Assembly (NCBI RefSeq): GCF_900241005.1
Contig: NZ_OEST01000007.1
Span: 1 to 64,000, forward strand
Direction: 5' to 3'
Origin: Bacteroides cutis
Lineage (GTDB): Bacteria > Bacteroidota > Bacteroidia > Bacteroidales > Bacteroidaceae
Length of the DNA stretch: 64,000 nt
Shown: positions 34,173 to 42,890 of the stretch, piece by piece
Position numbering within the stretch: position 1 is the first letter of the stretch
Layout of the letters: each line of letters starts with the position of its first letter
Notes under the pieces: generated by a model
What the model saw: only the letters and a program-made list of their open reading frames with translations
Database searches by the model: none
Told to the model about the DNA's origin: nothing
Made by a program: the position numbers and the translations under genes

Positions 34173-35183
34173 TTACTTACTAAGAGCAGTAGCTACGTCA
34201 ACCGCACAAGCCACTGTACATCCTACCATCGGGTTGTTACCGATACCCAGGAATCCCATCATTTCTACGTGAGCAGGAACTGATGAAGAACCAGCGAACT
34301 GAGCGTCAGAGTGCATACGGCCCATAGTATCCGTCATGCCGTATGAAGCAGGACCAGCAGCCATGTTATCCGGATGAAGCGTACGCCCCGTACCACCACC
34401 TGATGCTACTGAAAAGTAAGGCTTACCAGCAAGAACGCGTTCTTTCTTGTAAGTACCAGCAACCGGATGTTGGAAACGAGTCGGATTGGTAGAGTTACCT
34501 GTGATAGATACATCTACGCCTTCTTTCCACATGATGGCTACACCTTCGCGAACGTCATCGGCACCATAGCATTTTACTTTAGCACGAGGACCGTCGCTGT
34601 ATGCAATTTCCTTCACTACTTTTAATTCACCTGTATAATAGTCGAATTGAGTCTGAACGTATGTAAAACCATTGATACGAGAGATAATCTGTGCAGCATC
34701 TTTACCGAGACCGTTCAAGATACAACGTAATGGCTCTTTACGTACCTTGTCTGCTTTAGCGGCAATCTTGATTGCGCCTTCAGCTGCTGCAAATGACTCG
34801 TGACCTGCCAAAAAAGCAAAGCACTTGGTTTCTTCACGAAGCAACATAGCTGCCAGATTACCGTGGCCGATGCCAACTTTACGGTCGTCGGCTACAGAAC
34901 CCGGAATACAGAATGCTTGCAAACCGATACCGATGGCTTCAGCAGCTTCGGCAGCGTTTTTGCAACCTTTCTTAATAGCGATAGCACAACCTACCACGTA
35001 TGCCCATTTTGCATTCTCAAAGCAAATAGGCTGGGTTTCTTCACACGTCATATAAGGATCAAGTCCATGAGCTTCACAGATAGCGTTAGCTTCTTCGATG
35101 TCTTTGATGCCGTTAGCGTTTAAAGCAGCGATAATCTGCTTGATGCGACGGTCTTGACTTTCAAATTTCACTTCTCTAATCAT
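34173..35183 (-). CDS. GGGtGRT-family protein
   Basis: A 336-residue cytosolic protein of the family named after its motif, present here as SVASGGGTGRTLHPDNMAAG near the C-terminus. It also has conserved VGIGHGNLAAMLLREETKCFAFLAGHESFAAAEGA in the middle and cysteines in CEAHGLD, TCEETQPICFE and VGCTVACAVDV that could bind a cluster. The function is unknown. Its consistent partner is the scaffold-like gene that begins the operon 18 bases upstream, which suggests a role linked to iron-sulfur clusters in anaerobes. Confidence 0.85.
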   Translation of the reverse strand: MIREVKFESQDRRIKQIIAALNANGIKDIEEANAICEAHGLDPYMTCEETQPICFENAKWAYVVGCAIAIKKGCKNAAEAAEAIGIGLQAFCIPGSVADDRKVGIGHGNLAAMLLREETKCFAFLAGHESFAAAEGAIKIAAKADKVRKEPLRCILNGLGKDAAQIISRINGFTYVQTQFDYYTGELKVVKEIAYSDGPRAKVKCYGADDVREGVAIMWKEGVDVSITGNSTNPTRFQHPVAGTYKKERVLAGKPYFSVASGGGTGRTLHPDNMAAGPASYGMTDTMGRMHSDAQFAGSSSVPAHVEMMGFLGIGNNPMVGCTVACAVDVATALSK

Positions 35184-35201
35184 ATTCTTTTCCTCCTTAT
35201 A

Positions 35202-35903
35202 TTATTCGTGACGTGGGTCAATGTGTTTAACTGCTCCCTGTTCGGCTGTTACGCGTCCGTAGGTACCGGTAACTTTCTTCAAAGCTTCGTTTGCGTCAGT
35301 TCCCTTCTTGATCTCATCCATGAACTTGCCCAGGTGAACAAATTCGTATCCGCAAATTTGGTCGTCTTTATCCAGGAAAATATTTTTGATATAGCCTTCT
35401 GCCATTTCCAGGTAACGGGGACCCTTAGCCAAAGTACCATACAATGTACCTACTTGACTACGCAAACCTTTACCCAAATCTTCCAAACCGGCGCCAATAA
35501 TCAAACCACCTTCTGAGAAGGCTGATTGAGTACGTCCATAAACGATTTGCAGAAAGAGTTCACGCATAGCTGTATTGATAGCATCACAGACAAGGTCAGT
35601 ATTCAATGCTTCGAGGATAGTCTTACCCGGGAGGATTTCAGATGCCATAGCAGCTGAATGTGTCATACCAGAACAACCGATAGTCTCAACTAATGCTTCT
35701 TGAATAACACCTTCCTTTACATTGAGGGTTAATTTACATGCACCTTGCTGAGGAGCACACCAACCAATACCGTGTGTCAAACCAGAGATGTCAACAATTT
35801 CTTTAGCTTTTACCCATTTACCTTCTTCGGGAATAGGAGCTGGTCCATGGTTAGGCCCTTTCTTTACAACACACATGTGTTCCACTTCGTGTGAATAAGT
35901 CAT
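35202..35903 (-). CDS. IscU/NifU-like iron-sulfur scaffold-related protein
   Basis: A 233-residue protein related to IscU/NifU N-domains. The cluster-ligand region is spread over GWCAPQQGACKLTL and ETIGCSGMTHSAAMASEIL, with a third Cys in LNTDLVCDAINTAMRE, matching the three-Cys pattern of scaffolds. A longer C-terminal part (GGLIIGAGLEDLGKGLRSQVGTLYG) is specific to the form that is paired with GGGtGRT. It is the first gene of the two-gene operon. It probably assembles or holds an Fe-S cluster for a dedicated purpose; this is inference. Confidence 0.8.
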   Translation of the reverse strand: MTYSHEVEHMCVVKKGPNHGPAPIPEEGKWVKAKEIVDISGLTHGIGWCAPQQGACKLTLNVKEGVIQEALVETIGCSGMTHSAAMASEILPGKTILEALNTDLVCDAINTAMRELFLQIVYGRTQSAFSEGGLIIGAGLEDLGKGLRSQVGTLYGTLAKGPRYLEMAEGYIKNIFLDKDDQICGYEFVHLGKFMDEIKKGTDANEALKKVTGTYGRVTAEQGAVKHIDPRHE

Positions 35904-35963
35904 AATTAGCTCTTTTTTAAGTTATAATTAAAAAAACGTAGTTCTACTTTTTCAAATCGGTCA

Positions 35964-35971
35964 CAAAGTTA
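35964..35971 (-). promoter_or_regulatory. -7 box of the scaffold-GGGtGRT operon
   Basis: TAACTTTG on the minus strand, 60 bases before the start codon. Confidence 0.55.
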
Positions 35972-36039
35972 GTCCTTTTCTTGGTTTCTGCCAACCGTAC
36001 AGTTTGACTTTTTTATTAAAAATAAGTAATAATAAGTTG

Positions 36040-36047
36040 TAACTTTG
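36040..36047 (+). promoter_or_regulatory. Orphan -7 box facing the pectate lyase gene end
   Basis: TAACTTTG on the plus strand reads into the antisense of the pectate lyase. No sense gene follows it on this strand for over 1.2 kb. Confidence 0.3.
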
Positions 36048-36074
36048 TGGAATGTAAAGTAGAGTTTGCAGTTA

Positions 36075-37190
36075 CTACGGTTCTTTTATTGTCAGAGTGG
36101 CACCTGCATTACCTTTTACAACTTCTTCTACTTTTGAGGCATCAATGGTTATTAAGGTATAGGGAGGAGTGAAGCTGCTTCCTGTACCGTTTGTTTCGTT
36201 ACCGCTGAATGGTGAGATACATTGGTTCAGATATACTTTGGCATCATCGGTATAAGTTTTGTAGATTTTGTCCTTTTTAAATCCTGTGAAGACCGATTTT
36301 TCCACATAAATATCTGCTTCCTTACCTGCACCGATACAATGACTGCTGACAGTGCTACTGTAAAGGCAGTTGGCTATGTGTATTTGGGCAAAACGTACGC
36401 GTGGCATACGGTCGCGGCAACCTTCATCCCACCAACAGAATTGGAAAGTGGTGTTCAGATGACCACGATCTTCTGTATGGTTGTCACTGTTTCCCCAAAG
36501 ATTACTGAAACAATGTGCGTCATTTCCACCCGGTCCTCCTGCTAAGGGAGCAATAAGATAACGGAAACGACACCAGGTTACAGCAATATTGTCGGATACA
36601 TTTTTACAGTCGAAGTTACCATCTACACCATCCTGAAAATCGCAATGATCTACCCAAATATTGGTGGTTCCGTCTATACATAGATTATCCCATCCGTCTA
36701 CGTCGTATGCACCAGCACTTTTGAATGTAATATTACGTAAGATGAGATTGTTGGATCCTTTTTTGAAATAAAGGATACCTGAACCGTCTCTCGTACGGTT
36801 GGGATTGATCAATATAGACCCCGGAAGCCCGAGTAGAGTTTTGTTAGTGGCAAGGACAGAAATGACTTTTTCTATAGTAATAGTACCTTTTATATAAATA
36901 ATGAGTTTCTCTGTTTTTTTCAATGCATTCGCCAGTTCGGTTGCCGTAGTGACAATAATATTGTTTCCGCCTTTACCTCCGGTAGGGGGAGTGGCCATAG
37001 TAGCGAATCCGACGGGGGAGTTGGTGTCATAAATAGAAGTTCCGTAGTTTTCATCATCGGTAGGCTTTTCATCCGACGGAGTTGTAGAATCGGTTGTATC
37101 TTCCGGTGTATTAGGTGGGATATCTTGGATAGGGGTAGAAGAGCAATTACATAACAAGATAAACATCAGGAAAATAAAAATCTTATTCAT
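36075..37190 (-). CDS. Pectate lyase-like polysaccharide lyase (PL1-type), lipoprotein
   Basis: A 371-residue surface or periplasmic lyase that would cleave polygalacturonate by beta-elimination. Lipoprotein acceptor Cys16; Pro/Thr/Asp-rich linker (about 20-50); then the PL1 beta-helix: GFATMATPPTGGKGG, NKTLLGLPGSILI, NIWVDHCDFQDGVDGNFDCKNVSDNIAVTWCRF (the calcium-site region) and the catalytic-side strand RDRMPRVRFAQIHIANCLYSS. The RxPxxR pattern is visible in DRMPRVR. It is a single gene with its own promoter. No SusCD pair adjoins it. Confidence 0.9.
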   Translation of the reverse strand: MNKIFIFLMFILLCNCSSTPIQDIPPNTPEDTTDSTTPSDEKPTDDENYGTSIYDTNSPVGFATMATPPTGGKGGNNIIVTTATELANALKKTEKLIIYIKGTITIEKVISVLATNKTLLGLPGSILINPNRTRDGSGILYFKKGSNNLILRNITFKSAGAYDVDGWDNLCIDGTTNIWVDHCDFQDGVDGNFDCKNVSDNIAVTWCRFRYLIAPLAGGPGGNDAHCFSNLWGNSDNHTEDRGHLNTTFQFCWWDEGCRDRMPRVRFAQIHIANCLYSSTVSSHCIGAGKEADIYVEKSVFTGFKKDKIYKTYTDDAKVYLNQCISPFSGNETNGTGSSFTPPYTLITIDASKVEEVVKGNAGATLTIKEP

Positions 37191-37213
37191 AGTGATATCT
37201 TTTGATTATGCAA

Positions 37214-37222
37214 GCAAAGATA
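37214..37222 (-). promoter_or_regulatory. -7 box of the pectate lyase gene
   Basis: TATCTTTGC on the minus strand, 23 bases before the start. Confidence 0.65.
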
Positions 37223-37287
37223 GAGGGCTTTTGAAAGGTTTTTGTCGATATTCTGTTTTTCTATGTGGAAGTTTTGGTGTAAAGTGT

Positions 37288-37295
37288 TAACTTTG
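37288..37295 (+). promoter_or_regulatory. -7 box of the DMP19-like gene
   Basis: TAACTTTG, 23 bases before the ATG. Confidence 0.6.
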
Positions 37296-37318
37296 TGGCA
37301 TAATCAATCGTGGTAATT

Positions 37319-37819
37319 ATGATAGAAGTAACAGATACTGCATTACGTCAAGCTGCCAATGAGGGAATGGATATCTTTATTCAAGTGTTTACCAATGCTT
37401 ATAAAAAGGTGATAGGCGGAGAACTTACCGCAGTGACAATGCCTTTACTCACTGCTGAACAACATTCGTTGTTGGCTTATCAGATATTTCGGGATGAAGT
37501 GATGGACGGTGGTTTCTGCCAGTTGATCCAGAATGGTTATGGCGGATATATCTTTGCTAATCCTTTTGCCAAGGTAATGCGGCTTTGGAAAATTGGTGAT
37601 TTGAGTAAATTGGTATATGCAGCTAAGAAGATATATGATGGACATCGTGAAGATTTGGAGTGTGAACGTACGGATGAAGAGTTTATGGCGATGTACGAGC
37701 AATACGAAGTTTTTGATGATTTGGAAGATGAATTTTTGGAAAAAGAAGAAGAATATACAACGTTGGTTGCCAATTATGTAGATGAACATTTAGATTTATT
37801 TGCAAAAATAATAAAGTAA
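37319..37819 (+). CDS. DMP19 family (DUF4375) protein
   Basis: A 166-residue, mostly helical cytosolic protein with the family segment DEVMDGGFCQLIQNGYGGYIFANPFAKVMRLWKIGDLSKL. The tail is strongly acidic (EVFDDLEDEFLEKEEEYTTLVANYVDEH). The founding DMP19 of Neisseria is a DNA mimic that blocks a repressor; whether this protein acts so is unknown. The ATG was chosen over an in-frame GTG three codons earlier because the promoter leaves a suitable leader. Confidence 0.8.
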   Translation: MIEVTDTALRQAANEGMDIFIQVFTNAYKKVIGGELTAVTMPLLTAEQHSLLAYQIFRDEVMDGGFCQLIQNGYGGYIFANPFAKVMRLWKIGDLSKLVYAAKKIYDGHREDLECERTDEEFMAMYEQYEVFDDLEDEFLEKEEEYTTLVANYVDEHLDLFAKIIK

Positions 37820-37872
37820 GTGTTGCAGTATTTTTTTAGTTACTGCATTTATATTATGTAAAATGGATTTTA

Positions 37873-37880
37873 TATCTTTG
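37873..37880 (+). promoter_or_regulatory. -7 box of the lipoprotein-YIP1 transcript
   Basis: TATCTTTG followed by C, 17 bases before the first ATG. Confidence 0.6.
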
Positions 37881-37897
37881 CAAACTCTAAAAAATAA

Positions 37898-38698
37898 ATG
37901 TTTATGAAACAATTGAAATTCTTGATGGTGGCCTTAACCTTATTAATGGGCATTTCTTTAACTTCATGTATGGGAGATAGCGATCCTACTGTAGGGGGAA
38001 CTTTTATTATGAAGACGGTAAGTACGTATCCCTATACGTTTAGATTTACTAATAGTGAGGTCAATTATGTAGCTGCAAATAGTAGTGAATTAATGGCAAA
38101 TACAAATTTAAAGTTGAGTACAGGTGATATTGTACAGATAGCATGGTCATATAATTCAGAAGAACAGCCTGTAACTGAAGCTACCAAAGAAGTGAAAGTA
38201 CAAGTTTCAGGAATCCAAAATTTAAGTACAAGTGCTGAGTGTTGGTCTCTTGAAGATGATGGTGCAGAATCCGGATATCAGAATGCAACAATAACTAAAA
38301 TAGGTTTTATTAATGATTATGGAATGAGCGATAATAATGGTATCGGTTTCTTTGATAAAAATATTATAGTAATACCGGTTGTATTCTTGGCTAAGTCTAC
38401 AGACATAAGTAAATACAACTTTACGTTGATATTTGATAGGTCTCAGGCTAAAGCGGAAGATACAGAAATGGCTTTGTATTTGCGTTATAGAACAGAAGAA
38501 GAAAAGCCATCAGATGTGGCTAATATATATAAAGCTTTTGATATATCATCTGCATTGAATGATTTTGAGGGTCTAACCGATAAAAAACCGACTAAGATTA
38601 AGATTTATGCATTTGAATCTACCAAGTCCGGTTCAAATAGTTTGGAAGATGGTAAGTTATCTGAGCCCTACGAAGTGGAATATAAATTTGACGAATAG
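37898..38698 (+). CDS. Hypothetical lipoprotein, possibly NigD-like
   Basis: A 266-residue lipoprotein (acceptor Cys24, SLTSC). The mature part is beta-rich: GGTFIMKTVSTYPYTFRFTNSEVNYVAANSSEL, then KLSTGDIVQIAWSYNSEEQ, and a C-terminal sandwich with NFTLIFDRSQAKAEDTEMALYLRYRTEEE. Length and layout resemble the NigD-like lipoproteins of Bacteroides, but I am not sure of the family. A second ATG two codons in is equally possible. The YIP1-type membrane gene follows three bases later and the two are co-transcribed. The function is unknown. Confidence 0.7.
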   Translation: MFMKQLKFLMVALTLLMGISLTSCMGDSDPTVGGTFIMKTVSTYPYTFRFTNSEVNYVAANSSELMANTNLKLSTGDIVQIAWSYNSEEQPVTEATKEVKVQVSGIQNLSTSAECWSLEDDGAESGYQNATITKIGFINDYGMSDNNGIGFFDKNIIVIPVVFLAKSTDISKYNFTLIFDRSQAKAEDTEMALYLRYRTEEEKPSDVANIYKAFDISSALNDFEGLTDKKPTKIKIYAFESTKSGSNSLEDGKLSEPYEVEYKFDE

Positions 38699-38701
38699 TA
38701 A

Positions 38702-39277
38702 TTGAACTACAAAGAATTAATTCATATAGCAATTCAATTGATTTCCTCTCCGGTTCGTGCTTGGGAGGAAATTCGTTTGCAAGAGGATAGGCGGAAAGTA
38801 TTTACAGCTTTTGTCTATCCTATGATTGGTTTATGCGGGTTGTCCGTTTTCATCGGTTCATTGTTGGTGAAGGGATGGGATGGTCCGGAAAGTTTTCAAT
38901 ATGCCATGACGCAATGTTGTGCGGTGGCTGTATCTTTATTTGGAGGATATTTTTTAGCTGCTTATCTTATCAATGGGTTGTGCGTTCGTATGTTTCAGAT
39001 GAACAATGATATGCTTTTGACGCAACAGTTTGCGGGATATGCGTTGGTGGTGCCTTTTTTGCTCCAAATTATTATCGGTGTACTACCGGATTTTAATATT
39101 ATAGCGTTGTTGCTTCAATTTTACATTGTCTATGTGGTGTGGGAAGGAAGTATTGTTTTGATGGATGTAACGGAAAAAGACCGTTTACGTTTCACAATTC
39201 TTTCCTCTATTTTGTTAATAGCTTGTCCGGTAGTGATACAATTCGTCTTTAATAAGCTGACGGTAATGTTAAATTGA
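38702..39277 (+). CDS. YIP1-family inner-membrane protein
   Basis: A 191-residue protein with about five membrane segments (from [20 protein letters not shown] to [18 protein letters not shown]) and the family opening [20 protein letters not shown] accept TTG as start because a stop lies directly before it in frame and the conserved N-terminus begins with these residues; the next ATG would remove the conserved amphipathic part. It follows the lipoprotein stop by three bases and precedes smpB by seven. The function in bacteria is not established. Confidence 0.8.
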   Translation: MNYKELIHIAIQLISSPVRAWEEIRLQEDRRKVFTAFVYPMIGLCGLSVFIGSLLVKGWDGPESFQYAMTQCCAVAVSLFGGYFLAAYLINGLCVRMFQMNNDMLLTQQFAGYALVVPFLLQIIIGVLPDFNIIALLLQFYIVYVVWEGSIVLMDVTEKDRLRFTILSSILLIACPVVIQFVFNKLTVMLN

Positions 39278-39284
39278 TTGGTTT

Positions 39285-39737
39285 ATGAAACAAGCTCCTG
39301 TAAATATTAAAAATAAGCGTGCTACATTTGACTATGAACTGGTAGATACTTATACTGCGGGTATTGTACTCACAGGTACGGAAATCAAATCTATTCGGTT
39401 GGGCAAAGCGAGCTTGGTAGATACATTCTGCTATTTTGCTAATGGCGAACTGTGGGTGAAGAATATGCATATTGCCGAGTATTTTTACGGTTCGTACAAT
39501 AATCATAATGCGCGTAGGGAGCGCAAACTTTTGTTGAATAAGAAAGAATTGGGAAAGCTGATGCGTGGAACAAAAGATCCCGGTTTTACCATTGTACCTG
39601 TGCGTTTGTTTATCAATGAAAAAGGATTGGCAAAAGTTGTTGTAGCTCTTGCCAAAGGTAAGAAGCAATATGACAAACGAGAATCCCTTAAAGAAAAAGA
39701 TGACAAGCGTGACATGGCACGTATGTTCAAGCGGTAA
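39285..39737 (+). CDS. smpB: SsrA-binding protein SmpB
   Basis: Partner of tmRNA in rescue of stalled ribosomes. It has the complete 150-residue OB-fold: [35 protein letters not shown] at the start, [25 protein letters not shown] in the middle, and the basic C-terminal tail [22 protein letters not shown] that reads the empty mRNA channel. It probably shares a transcript with the two genes before it. A long hairpin follows. Confidence 0.95.
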   Translation: MKQAPVNIKNKRATFDYELVDTYTAGIVLTGTEIKSIRLGKASLVDTFCYFANGELWVKNMHIAEYFYGSYNNHNARRERKLLLNKKELGKLMRGTKDPGFTIVPVRLFINEKGLAKVVVALAKGKKQYDKRESLKEKDDKRDMARMFKR

Positions 39738-39748
39738 GACAAAATTTG

Positions 39749-39835
39749 AAGTATAAGTGTGAAGCATAAGGTATATAATATCACATTATATCTTATAATA
39801 TTGTTGCTTATATCTTATGCTTCACACTTATACTT
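39749..39835. repeat. 22-bp perfect inverted repeat between smpB and metH
   Basis: AAGTATAAGTGTGAAGCATA and two more bases form the left arm (39749-39770); the exact complement is at 39814-39835, with a 43-base AT-rich loop. It may end the smpB transcript. The size and arms also suit a small non-autonomous mobile or interspersed repeat, so other genomic copies would be expected. Confidence 0.7.
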
Positions 39836-39856
39836 TATATTTTATACCTTATAACA

Positions 39857-42631
39857 GTGGCTTCTATTGAAAAGTTGGTGCGTGAGCGCATCTTGATTTT
39901 AGATGGTGCGATGGGCACCATGATACAACAATATAACTTAACGGAGGAAGACTTCCGTGGTGAGTATTTTGCTCATGTCTCAGGGCAATTGAAGGGTAAT
40001 AATGATTTACTTTGTCTGACCCGCCCCGATATAGTACAGGATATCCATCGTAAATATTTAGTGGCAGGTGCTGATATTATTGAAACGAATACTTTCAGTT
40101 CTACTCGTGTTAGCATGGCTGATTATCATGTGCAGGAATATGTGCGTGAAATAAATAGTACTGCCGTAAAATTGGCACGTGAAGTAGCCGATGAATTTAC
40201 TGCTCTTACTCCTGATAAACCACGCTTTGTGGCTGGTTCCATCGGCCCTACCAATAAAACCTGTTCTATGAGTCCTGATGTAAATAACCCGGCATTCCGC
40301 GCTTTGAGTTATGATGAACTGGCTACTGCCTATCGTGAACAGATGGAGATTATGCTTGAAACAGGTATAGATGCTCTGTTGATAGAAACTATTTTTGATA
40401 CGTTGAATGCGAAAGCGGCTATTTATGCTGCCGAACAGGCGATGGATTTTACCGGTATTCATGTTCCTTTGATGCTATCGGTTACAGTTTCCGATACTGG
40501 AGGACGTACTCTTTCAGGGCAAACTTTAGAAGCTTTTCTGGCTTCTGTACAACATGCGGATATTTTCTCTGTCGGTCTGAACTGTTCTTTCGGTGCACAT
40601 CAGTTGAAACCTTTTCTCGAACAGCTTGCTGTACGTGCTCCTTATTATATAAGTGCTTATCCCAATGCCGGCTTGCCGAATGGCTTAGGAACATACGATC
40701 AGACTCCTATCGAAATGGCCAATGAAATTGGAGAGTATATTCATGAAGGGTTAGTAAATATTATTGGTGGATGTTGTGGTACTACTGACGAATATATTGC
40801 CGAATATTCGGCTCTGATTGTCGATGTTGCTCCACATATACCTGTTCCAAAAACAGATAATCTTTGGCTGTCGGGTTTGGAACTTTTGGAAGTGAAACCT
40901 GAAAACAACTTTATAAATGTAGGTGAACGTTGTAATGTTGCCGGTTCGCGTAAGTTTCTGCGATTGATAAACGAGAAAAAGTACGATGAAGCTCTGAGTA
41001 TTGCCCGCCAGCAAGTGGAAGATGGTGCACAGGTCATTGATATCAATATGGATGATGGTTTGCTGGATGCCAAGGAAGAAATGACTATTTTCCTAAATCT
41101 TATTGCTTCCGAACCGGAAATTGCGCGTGTTCCTGTGATGATAGACTCTTCCAAATGGGAAGTGATTGTTGCTGGTTTGAAATGCCTGCAAGGAAAATCC
41201 ATCGTTAATTCTATTTCTTTGAAAGAAGGGGAAAAAAAATTTCTGGAGCATGCCCGTCTCATAAAACAATATGGTGCAGCTGTTGTGGTAATGGCATTTG
41301 ATGAGAAAGGACAGGCGGATACTTTTGAACGCAAGATTGAAGTTTGTGAACGGGCTTATCACCTTTTGGTGGATAAGATAGGTTTTAATCCTCATGATAT
41401 TATTTTTGATCCGAATGTGCTTGCAGTAGCTACAGGTATGGAGGAACATAATAATTATGCGGTCGACTTTATTCGTGCTGCAGGTTGGATACGGAAAAAT
41501 CTATTTGGTGCACATGTGAGTGGAGGTGTCAGTAACCTTTCGTTCTCATTTCGTGGTAATAATTATATCCGTGAGGCGATGCATGCCGTATTCCTTTATT
41601 ATGCAATCCGTGAGGGGATGGATATGGGTATTGTAAATCCCGCGACTTCTGTGATTTATACGGATATCTCTGCTGATATTTTAGAACGTATCGAGGATGT
41701 GGTTCTCAATCGCCGACCGGATGCTGCCGAGCGATTGATTGAGGTTGCTGAGCGTCTGAAAATAGAGATGGAAGCTGCGAAAAAAACAGATTCGAATGAT
41801 AGCTCTCGGCATTCAACTTTCAATTCTCAACTTGCTTGGCGTGAGGGGACCACATTGGAAGAACGTTTAAAATATGCTTTGACGAAAGGTATCGGTGATT
41901 ATTTGGAAGAAGACCTTACTGAGGCTTTGGATAAGTACCCTAAAGCTGTGGATATTATCGAGGGACCATTAATGGAGGGTATGAAACATGTCGGTGATTT
42001 ATTTGGTATCGGTAAGATGTTTCTTCCACAAGTAGTGAAGACTGCTCGTATCATGAAGAAAGCGGTTGCCATTTTGCAACCGATCATTGAATCGGAAAAG
42101 CAGGAAGATGCCACTTCTGCTGGCAAAGTTTTGCTTGCAACCGTAAAAGGTGATGTACACGATATCGGTAAGAATATAGTTGCAGTCGTGATGGCTTGTA
42201 ATGGTTACGAGATAATCGACTTGGGAGTAATGGTGCCTGCTGAAACCATTGTACAACGTGCAATAGATGAAAAAGTAGATATGATTGGATTGAGTGGTTT
42301 GATTACTCCTTCATTGGACGAAATGGTACATGTGGCTTTTGAGTTGGAAAAAGCCGGAGCCGATATACCTTTATTGATAGGAGGGGCTACTACATCTCCT
42401 TTGCATACTGCACTGAAGATAGCTCCCGTTTATCATGCTCCGGTGATTCATCTGAAAGATGCCTCTCAGAATGCGACTGTGGCGGCACGCTTGATGAACC
42501 CAAAGCAGAAAGCAAAGTTAGTAGAAGATTTATCGATGAAATATCAACAATTACGTGAGAAAAACGAGGAGAGACAGGTTGATACAGTTTCTTTGGAAAA
42601 AGCTAAAAAAAATAAGTTGAACCTGTTTTGA
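39857..42631 (+). CDS. metH: Cobalamin-dependent methionine synthase without reactivation domain
   Basis: Transfers a methyl group from methyltetrahydrofolate to homocysteine through cobalamin. Order: homocysteine domain (about 1-325, zinc Cys in GLNCSFGAHQ and GGCCGTT), pterin domain (about 340-600, NFINVGERCNVAGSRKF), cap domain (about 670-740) and B12 domain with the base-on ligand His768 (KGDVHDIGKNIVAV). It ends at residue 924 in SLEKAKKNKLNLF, the linker where longer enzymes (about 1200 residues) continue into the AdoMet-binding reactivation domain. That function must come from another gene or be absent. Start is GTG. A short stretch of low complexity lies between the pterin and cap domains (residues about 645-662). 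Confidence 0.93.
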   Translation: MASIEKLVRERILILDGAMGTMIQQYNLTEEDFRGEYFAHVSGQLKGNNDLLCLTRPDIVQDIHRKYLVAGADIIETNTFSSTRVSMADYHVQEYVREINSTAVKLAREVADEFTALTPDKPRFVAGSIGPTNKTCSMSPDVNNPAFRALSYDELATAYREQMEIMLETGIDALLIETIFDTLNAKAAIYAAEQAMDFTGIHVPLMLSVTVSDTGGRTLSGQTLEAFLASVQHADIFSVGLNCSFGAHQLKPFLEQLAVRAPYYISAYPNAGLPNGLGTYDQTPIEMANEIGEYIHEGLVNIIGGCCGTTDEYIAEYSALIVDVAPHIPVPKTDNLWLSGLELLEVKPENNFINVGERCNVAGSRKFLRLINEKKYDEALSIARQQVEDGAQVIDINMDDGLLDAKEEMTIFLNLIASEPEIARVPVMIDSSKWEVIVAGLKCLQGKSIVNSISLKEGEKKFLEHARLIKQYGAAVVVMAFDEKGQADTFERKIEVCERAYHLLVDKIGFNPHDIIFDPNVLAVATGMEEHNNYAVDFIRAAGWIRKNLFGAHVSGGVSNLSFSFRGNNYIREAMHAVFLYYAIREGMDMGIVNPATSVIYTDISADILERIEDVVLNRRPDAAERLIEVAERLKIEMEAAKKTDSNDSSRHSTFNSQLAWREGTTLEERLKYALTKGIGDYLEEDLTEALDKYPKAVDIIEGPLMEGMKHVGDLFGIGKMFLPQVVKTARIMKKAVAILQPIIESEKQEDATSAGKVLLATVKGDVHDIGKNIVAVVMACNGYEIIDLGVMVPAETIVQRAIDEKVDMIGLSGLITPSLDEMVHVAFELEKAGADIPLLIGGATTSPLHTALKIAPVYHAPVIHLKDASQNATVAARLMNPKQKAKLVEDLSMKYQQLREKNEERQVDTVSLEKAKKNKLNLF

Positions 42632-42655
42632 TTGATGAAAGCAAGAATTAAATAA

Positions 42656-42697
42656 ATGGGCATTTAGTAGTTGTATTTGCTAAATGTCCATTTTTTC
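42656..42697 (+). terminator. Terminator after metH
   Basis: Arms TGGGCATTTAG and CTAAATGTCCA around a short loop, followed by TTTTTTCT; a classic intrinsic terminator 25 bases after the stop. Confidence 0.85.
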
Positions 42698-42737
42698 TCC
42701 AAATAATATCCATTAACAGCTCTTCCGTTTTTGATAG

Positions 42738-42804
42738 GTTCATAGTTTATATGATTTTCTACATTTAAGTTTACTTATTCTATAAATGTAGAAAATCTAT
42801 GAAC
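42738..42804. repeat. Bulged inverted repeat between metH and mltF
   Basis: GTTCATAG, a 7-base bulge, then GATTTTCTACATTTA on the left is mirrored by TAAATGTAGAAAATC and CTATGAAC on the right, with a 15-base loop. It is not followed by a T-run on the plus strand. It could be a terminator for the convergent mltF gene or a small interspersed repeat. Confidence 0.6.
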
Positions 42805-42890
42805 ATATATTCTAAATGATATTTATTTAGATAAGTTTAATGAAATTAGAGTGTTTAGATACTGATTTCTTGAGATGTACTGTCTTATCT

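Noticed and set aside
40741..41334. Antisense frame of 197 codons in metH
   Set aside because: It overlaps the pterin domain of metH entirely, with no start signal or domain.
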